Notes under the pieces: generated by a model
The model's database searches: none
Told to the model about the DNA's origin: nothing
The model's input: the letters and a program-made list of their open reading frames with translations, nothing else
Source of the DNA: Natronohydrobacter sp.
GTDB lineage: Bacteria; Pseudomonadota; Alphaproteobacteria; Rhodobacterales; Rhodobacteraceae
Assembly (NCBI GenBank): GCA_007123015.1
Contig: SKSL01000061.1
Coordinates: forward strand, 1-11,514
Length of the DNA: 11,514 nucleotides
Direction of reading: 5' to 3'
In this document: positions 1-5,005 of the stretch, piece by piece
Layout of the letters: each line of letters opens with the position of its first letter
Numbering within the stretch: position 1 is the stretch's first letter
Program-made: the position numbers and the translations under genes

Positions 1-831
1 AACCCGGATGAAGTCGTGGCCATGGGCGCGGCGATTCAGGCGGGTGTGCTGCAGGGTGACGTGAAAGACGTTGTTCTGCTGGATGTCACACCGCTTTCGC
101 TTGGGATTGAAACACTGGGCGGTGTCTTCACCCGCCTGATCGACCGCAACACGACCATTCCGACCAAGAAAAGTCAGGTCTTCTCGACCGCCGAAGACAA
201 CCAGAATGCGGTCACGATCCGCGTCTTCCAGGGCGAGCGCGAGATGGCCGCGGACAACAAGCTGCTGGGCCAGTTCAATCTGGAAGAAATCCCGCCCGCC
301 CCGCGCGGCATGCCGAAGATCGAAGTGACTTTCGACATTGACGCGAACGGGATCGTCAGCGTTTCGGCAACCGACAAGGGTACGGGCAAGGAGCAGAAGA
401 TCACGATCCAGGCCTCGGGTGGTCTGTCGGATGAGGATATCGAACAGATGGTGCGCGACGCCGAGGCCAATGCCGAAGCCGACAAGAAGCGCCGCGAACT
501 GGTTGAAGCCCGGAATGAAGGCGAAAGTCTGGTGCATTCGACCGAGAAAGCGGTCGAAGAGCACAAGGACAAGGTCGATCCGACAACTGTCGAAGCAATC
601 GAGCTTGCGGTCGCGGCCCTCAAGGATACGCTTGAAGGTGAAGATGTCGGCAAGATCAAATCCGGTATCCAGAATGTGCGCGATGCGTCGATGAAACTGG
701 GCGAGGCGATCTATAAGGCAACTGCCGAGGCTGCTGAGGCTGGTGAGTCCGCCGAGGATGAGCCGCGCAACGTGGATGACGATATTGTCGATGCCGATTT
801 CGAGGATCTTGGCGAAGACAAGCGTCGGTAA
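1..831 (+). CDS. dnaK: Chaperone protein DnaK (Hsp70), C-terminal part, 5' end outside window
   Basis: This is the C-terminal 276 residues of the cytoplasmic ATP-dependent chaperone DnaK, which binds exposed hydrophobic segments of client proteins and works with DnaJ and GrpE. Reading frame 1 is open from the first base. It begins at the end of the nucleotide-binding domain (NPDEVVAMGAA), then the interdomain linker (DVVLLDVTPLSLGIET), the beta-sandwich substrate-binding domain (NTTIPTKKSQVFSTA, ITIQASGGLSDEDI) and the alpha-helical lid. The tail is acidic (DDDIVDADFEDLGED), typical of DnaK, but ends in KRR. By comparison with the usual length of about 640 residues, roughly the first 360 are missing to the left. 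dnaJ follows 70 bp downstream on the same strand, the classical dnaK-dnaJ order. The heat-shock promoter, if present, lies outside the window. Identification is secure. Confidence 0.98.
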   Translation, partial: NPDEVVAMGAAIQAGVLQGDVKDVVLLDVTPLSLGIETLGGVFTRLIDRNTTIPTKKSQVFSTAEDNQNAVTIRVFQGEREMAADNKLLGQFNLEEIPPAPRGMPKIEVTFDIDANGIVSVSATDKGTGKEQKITIQASGGLSDEDIEQMVRDAEANAEADKKRRELVEARNEGESLVHSTEKAVEEHKDKVDPTTVEAIELAVAALKDTLEGEDVGKIKSGIQNVRDASMKLGEAIYKATAEAAEAGESAEDEPRNVDDDIVDADFEDLGEDKRR

Positions 832-852
832 TCGCGGATTTCCGTAGATTGG

Positions 853-879
853 ACCCGGCCTGATCAGATCAGGCCGGGT
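853..879. repeat. Perfect 27-bp palindrome between dnaK and dnaJ
   Basis: The left arm ACCCGGCCTGATC (853-865) and right arm GATCAGGCCGGGT (867-879) are exact reverse complements around a single A at 866. In RNA this would form a GC-rich hairpin with a small loop. No run of T follows, so it does not look like an efficient intrinsic terminator. Its place between dnaK and dnaJ suggests partial termination, mRNA processing or 3'-end protection that keeps DnaK output above DnaJ; this is inference. The dnaJ ribosome binding site begins only 8 nt after the palindrome. Confidence 0.75.
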
Positions 880-886
880 GCCGCAT

Positions 887-894
887 GAGGAAGG
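887..894 (+). promoter_or_regulatory. Ribosome binding site of dnaJ
   Basis: GAGGAAGG lies 7 nt before the ATG at 902. It decides for this start over the in-frame GTG at 878, which lies inside the palindrome's edge, has no ribosome binding site and would add eight residues not found in DnaJ proteins. Confidence 0.7.
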
Positions 895-901
895 TGTCGT
901 C

Positions 902-2050
902 ATGGCAAAACGCGATTACTACGAAACCCTTGGTGTCAGTCGCAGCGCGTCTGCCGAAGAGCTGAAGAAAGCGTATCGCAAGAAGGCGAAAGAGCTGCAC
1001 CCGGATCGGAATGCAGATAATCCCGATGCCGAGGCGCGATTCAAGGAAGTCAATGAAGCCTATGACGCGCTGAAGGACCCTGAAAAGAAAGCGGCGTATG
1101 ACCGCTTCGGCCACGCCGCCTTCGAGGGTGGCACGGGCGCGTCTGCGGGTCAGGGCGGTGGATTTGGCCGAAATCAGGATTTTGCCAGCGCGTTTTCCGA
1201 TGTCTTCGAGGATCTTTTCGGTGACTTCGTCGGCAGCGGTCGCGGTGGATCACGTTCGCGCGCGACGCGCGGGTCGGACCTGCGCTACAATATGCGGATC
1301 ACGCTGGAAGAAGCCTATGCTGGCGTCAAGAAAACGATCCGCGTCCCGCGCCTGTCGGAATGTGACTCCTGTAACGGAACAGGGGCTGAGGGCGGGGCAG
1401 AGCCTGTCGTCTGTCCGACCTGCTCCGGCATGGGCAAAGTTCGCGCGCAGCAAGGATTCTTCACAGTCGAGCGGACATGCCCGACTTGCGGCGGATCAGG
1501 GCAGATTGTGAAGAACCCCTGCCGCGTTTGCATGGGGTCAGGTCGTGTCGAAAAAGAAGCCAGTTTGTCTGTCAGCATTCCGCCGGGGGTCGAGACCGGA
1601 ACCCGGATTCGCCTGTCCGGTGAGGGCGAGGCCGGTCTGCGCAGTGGTCCCGCAGGGGATTTGTATATCTTCGTCAATGTGGCCGAGCACCCCATCTTCA
1701 AGCGGGATGACCTAACACTGTATTGCCGTGTGCCGGTCAGTGTGACGCGCGCAGCCTTGGGCGGCGAGGTCGAAGTCCCGACCATCGACGGTGGGCGGTC
1801 GCGGGTCAAAATCCCTGCGGGCAGCCAATCCGGGCGGCAGATGCGCTTGCGCGGCAAGGGCATGCCGATGCTGCGCGGGGGCGGGCAGGGCGATATGGTG
1901 CTGGAAGTCGCAGTCGAGACGCCGGTCAATCTGACCGCGCGGCAGCGCGAATTGCTTGAGGAATTCGAGGCCCTGAGCGCCGAGAACAATCCCGAAAGCT
2001 CGGGTTTCTTCGACAAGGTCAAGGGGTTCTGGGACGGAATGAAAGGCTGA
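902..2050 (+). CDS. dnaJ: Chaperone protein DnaJ (Hsp40 co-chaperone)
   Basis: DnaJ delivers unfolded clients to DnaK and stimulates its ATPase in the cytoplasm. The 382-residue protein has full family length and architecture. The J domain spans residues 5-70 with the HPD motif at 33-35. A Gly/Phe-rich linker follows (about 75-130). The zinc-binding region (about 154-214) has four CXXCXGXG repeats: CDSCNGTG, CPTCSGMG, CPTCGGSG and CRVCMGSG. The C-terminal substrate-binding domains include SIPPGVETGTRIRLSGEGE and the second-barrel motif RLRGKGMP. All eight zinc-binding cysteines are present. The start is set by GAGGAAGG 7 nt upstream. It lies directly downstream of dnaK and is probably co-transcribed with it, modulated by the palindrome between them. 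Its TGA abuts the stop codon of the convergent lipoprotein gene with no spacer. Confidence 0.98.
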   Translation: MAKRDYYETLGVSRSASAEELKKAYRKKAKELHPDRNADNPDAEARFKEVNEAYDALKDPEKKAAYDRFGHAAFEGGTGASAGQGGGFGRNQDFASAFSDVFEDLFGDFVGSGRGGSRSRATRGSDLRYNMRITLEEAYAGVKKTIRVPRLSECDSCNGTGAEGGAEPVVCPTCSGMGKVRAQQGFFTVERTCPTCGGSGQIVKNPCRVCMGSGRVEKEASLSVSIPPGVETGTRIRLSGEGEAGLRSGPAGDLYIFVNVAEHPIFKRDDLTLYCRVPVSVTRAALGGEVEVPTIDGGRSRVKIPAGSQSGRQMRLRGKGMPMLRGGGQGDMVLEVAVETPVNLTARQRELLEEFEALSAENNPESSGFFDKVKGFWDGMKG

Positions 2051-2389
2051 TCAAATCTGGCAGGCGCGCGCCACTCGGTTCTCGATCACTGTGCGTTCGC
2101 GCATAAGTTGTTGAATTTGCGCCGATTGCTGTCGCGCCAGACCTTGCTCAATCGTTGAACAAGCGACTTGTTCCCCACGGGTCAGGACGCAATGATAGGT
2201 CTGATAGCTGCGCGATGCCAGAGTTGCAGTGAACCCCATCGCGCCCGACGCGCGCGCGGCATCTATCCGTGAATCATGTACCCGCAACGCATGGCTTGCA
2301 GATTCGCAGGAGTGCTGCGCGCGGCTGGGAAAAAAAACAGAGCAGCCAGAAAGTGCAAGGCTGCCGATCAGAAGTAAAAACGTACGCAT
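2051..2389 (-). CDS. Small cysteine-rich lipoprotein of unknown function
   Basis: I do not recognise the family. The 112-residue product starts with a lipoprotein signal peptide: MR, a hydrophobic stretch, and a lipobox L13-S14-G15-C16, so it should be lipidated at C16 and anchored in a membrane facing the periplasm. The mature part has four further cysteines (28, 67, 77, 110), an even number fitting two disulfide bonds, and a Gln/Arg-rich, probably helical C-terminal third (residues about 83-108). The start is supported by GGAG 6 nt upstream. The gene is convergent with dnaJ and ends at the adjacent base; the two stop codons form one TGATCA. It lies 178 bp downstream of another exported-protein gene on the same strand, but a strong hairpin separates them. 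Existence is likely; function is unknown. Confidence 0.82.
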   Translation of the reverse strand: MRTFLLLIGSLALSGCSVFFPSRAQHSCESASHALRVHDSRIDAARASGAMGFTATLASRSYQTYHCVLTRGEQVACSTIEQGLARQQSAQIQQLMRERTVIENRVARACQI

Positions 2390-2445
2390 CGCAAACTCCG
2401 TTCAAATCTACTGATTTTCGGCAAATTTTGCCCTGATCCGGGTGC

Positions 2446-2474
2446 ACCCGGCGCAAGAGTGGCTTGCGCCGGGT
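2446..2474. terminator. GC-rich hairpin between two - strand exported-protein genes
   Basis: A perfect 12-bp inverted repeat (ACCCGGCGCAAG at 2446-2457, CTTGCGCCGGGT at 2463-2474) encloses a 5-base loop. It lies downstream of the 98-residue exported protein gene and upstream of the lipoprotein gene, both read leftward. No clear T run follows on either strand, so it may be an imperfect terminator or an mRNA-stabilising 3' end. The adjoining CCGGGTGCACCCGG (2438-2451) gives an alternative pairing that shares part of the left arm. Confidence 0.45.
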
Positions 2475-2567
2475 CGTTCACAACACTTCTGGCCTGACGA
2501 TCTCTGATGTCAGCGAATTACCCGTTCTCTGACCCGTGATCGATTCAGAAGTCGAACTTTCAGGATC

Positions 2568-2864
2568 TTAGTGCCCTTTGCGGCAGGGTGCAGGACGCAT
2601 CACATAGTGGCCGGGGCGCACGAGATGCTTTTTTTCTTCGTAAATCGCCGGGTAGTGCATGCGATAGACCTGCTCGACACCTTTGCCGTTCCGGTATTCA
2701 AGCTTGGTTTTTGCAGCTTTCACCATGTGCTTCGTGACGCGATATTCGGGTGCCACATAGACTTTATCAAAACACTCGACCACATGACCTTTCCATGCAG
2801 CCGCCGGTGTCGCGAAGAAGGGGGCCATTGCCAAAGCAAGTGCCGGGAGCGCGATTTTCTTCAT
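2568..2864 (-). CDS. Small exported protein of unknown function with a duplicated Tyr/Lys-His motif
   Basis: I do not recognise the family. The 98-residue product has a clear Sec signal peptide (MKK, hydrophobic core, FATPAAA) with likely cleavage after A23, leaving a soluble periplasmic protein of about 75 residues. The mature chain is strongly basic, rich in Tyr, Lys and His, and has two cysteines (C31, C94) near its two ends that could form one disulfide. Two segments resemble each other: YRVTKHMVK (41-49) and YEEKKHLVR (75-83), both Y-x3-K-H-h-V-[KR], suggesting an internal duplication. GGAGG lies 6 nt upstream of the ATG, a strong ribosome binding site. The upstream gap shared with radC is AT-rich and should hold its promoter. 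Function cannot be inferred; an envelope role is implied only by export. Confidence 0.85.
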   Translation of the reverse strand: MKKIALPALALAMAPFFATPAAAWKGHVVECFDKVYVAPEYRVTKHMVKAAKTKLEYRNGKGVEQVYRMHYPAIYEEKKHLVRPGHYVMRPAPCRKGH

Positions 2865-3060
2865 TGTAGTCCTCCAAGAGATAACGTTGGTTTATATGTT
2901 TTTGTTTTGACTGCACGAAATGCCCCGACTAAGTGCGCGGAATCCTGCTGGTACACAAAGAAATGCCACACTTGTGATGATGCTAGCATTACAGATTTTG
3001 TCTGGCAACATTGCTTTCGAGAAAAAGTCAAAGTTAAGGCATTGTTTTGATTCGCTGAGT

Positions 3061-3066
3061 TATAGT
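3061..3066 (+). promoter_or_regulatory. Possible -10 element for a leaderless radC transcript
   Basis: TATAGT matches the sigma-70 -10 consensus at five of six positions and lies 6 nt before the ATG at 3073, so transcription would start at about the first base of the start codon. No Shine-Dalgarno sequence precedes that ATG. A good -35 box at normal spacing is not visible, so this is tentative. Confidence 0.25.
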
Positions 3067-3072
3067 TCCGAA

Positions 3073-3840
3073 ATGGAAAACAATCACGCCCATTTCGCTG
3101 ATTCGCGCGGTCGCTTTGTCGCCGCAGGGTCCATCACTCGCCTTGATATCTTGTCGCCACGGCGATCCGACATGGCAGACCCGCCTTATCTGATGCACAA
3201 GCATCTGCAGAATGACGCGCTTGAGCATCTGACTGACGAGGGCTTACTGGCCTTCTTGTTGGCGTTCGGGGCGGTATCCCCCGATCAGACTGGCTCCGCC
3301 CGCCAGTTGCTGCAGGCCTTTGGTGATTTGGGGGCTATCGTCTCATCACGCACAGCTGTGCTGCGTGACAAAGGCGGGCTGACAGAAACGCAGATCTTCT
3401 GTCTCAAGCTCTTTGCGCTTTCTGCCCAGCGTCTTGCCCGTGCCAAGCTGCAGAAAGCGCCGATTATGTCGGGATCGCGGGCCTTGCTCGACTATTGCCA
3501 TGCAGCCTTGGGGCATTGCAGGTCGGAACAGTTCCGGGTGCTTTTCCTCGACCGCAAGAACCGTCTGATCGCAGATGAGGTTCTGGGCCATGGCACGATC
3601 GACCATGTTCCAGTCTATCCGCGTGACATTATCCGGCGATGTCTGGAACTGGATGCTTCTGCACTGATCCTGGTCCACAATCATCCCTCGGGTGATCCTA
3701 CACCTTCGGAAGCGGATATTTCCATGACGCAGGTCATCCAGCTTGCGGCAGATGCGCTCTCGATTACGCTGCATGATCATGTGATCATCGGAAAATCCAG
3801 CGAGGTCAGCCTTCGCGCAGAAGGCTTGATCAAGGTATGA
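3073..3840 (+). CDS. radC: RadC family protein (UPF0758, JAB/MPN metalloprotease-like domain)
   Basis: RadC proteins carry a JAB/MPN fold; the historical link with DNA repair is doubtful and the real role is unsettled. The 255-residue product has an N-terminal helical region (about 48-125, with the short helix-hairpin-helix-like part) and the RadC domain (about 130-255). The metal-binding signature is intact: HNHPSGDPTPSEAD with H202, H204 and D215, preceded by the conserved DEVLGHGT (168-175). The start is uncertain. The frame is open back to 2920, but that part is AT-rich and unlike coding sequence. ATG 3073 gives 255 residues; ATG 3172 gives 222, also acceptable for the family. Neither has a good ribosome binding site. 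The usual basic GHRxRLRxRF stretch before the helical domain is reduced to MHKHLQND. The gene converges with the - strand gene at 3845, 4 bp away. Confidence 0.93.
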   Translation: MENNHAHFADSRGRFVAAGSITRLDILSPRRSDMADPPYLMHKHLQNDALEHLTDEGLLAFLLAFGAVSPDQTGSARQLLQAFGDLGAIVSSRTAVLRDKGGLTETQIFCLKLFALSAQRLARAKLQKAPIMSGSRALLDYCHAALGHCRSEQFRVLFLDRKNRLIADEVLGHGTIDHVPVYPRDIIRRCLELDASALILVHNHPSGDPTPSEADISMTQVIQLAADALSITLHDHVIIGKSSEVSLRAEGLIKV

Positions 3841-3844
3841 GGCT

Positions 3845-4891
3845 TCAGTCGTTCAGGTTCAGGATGATGGGCGCAGTCTCTCGCTGCATCTGGGCATGGT
3901 GTGGTACCATCACAGGCAAGGCCATGATGCTGATGCCCGGCTCAGAGGGGCAGGCAGGTGTTGCGAAGCCTACTTCCTTGACCTCGCTCCGTATGCCAGC
4001 CCCAGTGTGCAGCACATAGGCGCTCAGCTCTTGCGCACATTGTGCAGCCTGGAACTGCAATTCCAGTTCCAGCCGGCTGGTCTGCGCCAGTTCGGCCGGG
4101 ACCGAGTAAATTTCCGCCAGCATCGGTTCTTGACCGCGCTGCTCGCCGAGTGAAATCAGAAAGGCCTCTTCGATCTCTGGATCGAAGGGGCGCAGGGCGT
4201 GAAGATGACCTTCCTCTCCGAATGCGGCCCCGCGATGATAGGCGTGCAAGCCAAAGCGCGCCTCTCCGGTCCATTGCAGAACCAGCCGATAATGCGCGTC
4301 TGCCTCTGGCACGGTCACGGTCGCCTGCAAGAACTCTGTCTCGCCAAGGAAGACATCAATGCGCGCAGTCTCGGCGAGGGCTGGCAGATATGCTGAATAT
4401 GTGCCGGTATCGCTGGTATAGGCGCTGTAGGCCAAATCCGCGTGACTGATGACAAGCCGCTCATGCGGATGGCAGGGTGCTGTCACAGTAAATTCGATCA
4501 ATGCGTCAAAGGTGTCTTGTGCAGTCAGTTGCGGGGTGCAATCTGTCGCCTGTAGCGGCCCTGCGGAAGAGGTTGCGCTCGCCTCGGGAAGGGCGCTCTG
4601 TACAGCGAAGTCATCCAACGCAGGCGTTGCGTCCGGAAGCACGGCAGGATCAGACAAGGACAGGAAGCTGGTTTCATCGATTTCGAGCCTGTCATCAGCC
4701 GCTATCCGCGGCGCTGTCGTCCCCGCAGGCATGAAACCGGCACTCATGACGTTTCGCGCGTCCGATGGCACAGCCAGATGGGCCGATTCGCTGGCCTGAC
4801 GCCCTTCGAGCAGATATTGCGCCCCGAGAATTGAGGCCGTGATCCCGGCCACGACGATTGCGGCACCTCGAATGATCGTCTGCTTTTCCAT
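3845..4891 (-). CDS. Membrane-anchored protein of unknown function downstream of secA
   Basis: I do not recognise the family. The 348-residue product has one N-terminal membrane segment (about residues 8-28: IRGAAIVVAGITASILGAQY) with a short positive N-tail, so it is probably a signal anchor with the bulk in the periplasm. An acidic, Ala/Pro/Ser-rich low-complexity linker follows (about 31-115). Then comes a compact, apparently beta-rich region (about 116-320) holding the only four cysteines: C118, C140, C285 and C314. This suggests two disulfides. The start ATG at 4891 has only a weak GGA upstream; the frame is open to 4966, but the extra residues precede the membrane segment and look non-coding. 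secA lies 114 bp upstream on the same strand, so co-transcription is plausible. Any 'translocase' label would rest on that neighbourhood, not on sequence. Confidence 0.85.
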   Translation of the reverse strand: MEKQTIIRGAAIVVAGITASILGAQYLLEGRQASESAHLAVPSDARNVMSAGFMPAGTTAPRIAADDRLEIDETSFLSLSDPAVLPDATPALDDFAVQSALPEASATSSAGPLQATDCTPQLTAQDTFDALIEFTVTAPCHPHERLVISHADLAYSAYTSDTGTYSAYLPALAETARIDVFLGETEFLQATVTVPEADAHYRLVLQWTGEARFGLHAYHRGAAFGEEGHLHALRPFDPEIEEAFLISLGEQRGQEPMLAEIYSVPAELAQTSRLELELQFQAAQCAQELSAYVLHTGAGIRSEVKEVGFATPACPSEPGISIMALPVMVPHHAQMQRETAPIILNLND

Positions 4892-5005
4892 GATCACATC
4901 CACTAATCGTTGTCTGCAATCCTGATGCTGCAAGAATCGGGCGCGTTTAGGGCATGACCATGTCAATGATCAGAAAATCGAAACAAGTGTGGTCTTTTGT
5001 TCTGA

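Noticed and set aside
878..901. Earlier GTG start of dnaJ adding eight residues
   Set aside because: The added residues precede the universal MAKRDYYE start and include the ribosome binding site itself.
1315..2022. 235-codon open frame on the - strand inside dnaJ
   Set aside because: It is a shadow of the zinc-finger and C-terminal coding region of dnaJ with no protein features of its own.
2571..3050. 159-codon + strand frame opposite the small exported protein and its upstream gap
   Set aside because: The - strand gene has a strong ribosome binding site and signal peptide; this frame runs from coding shadow into AT-rich non-coding DNA.
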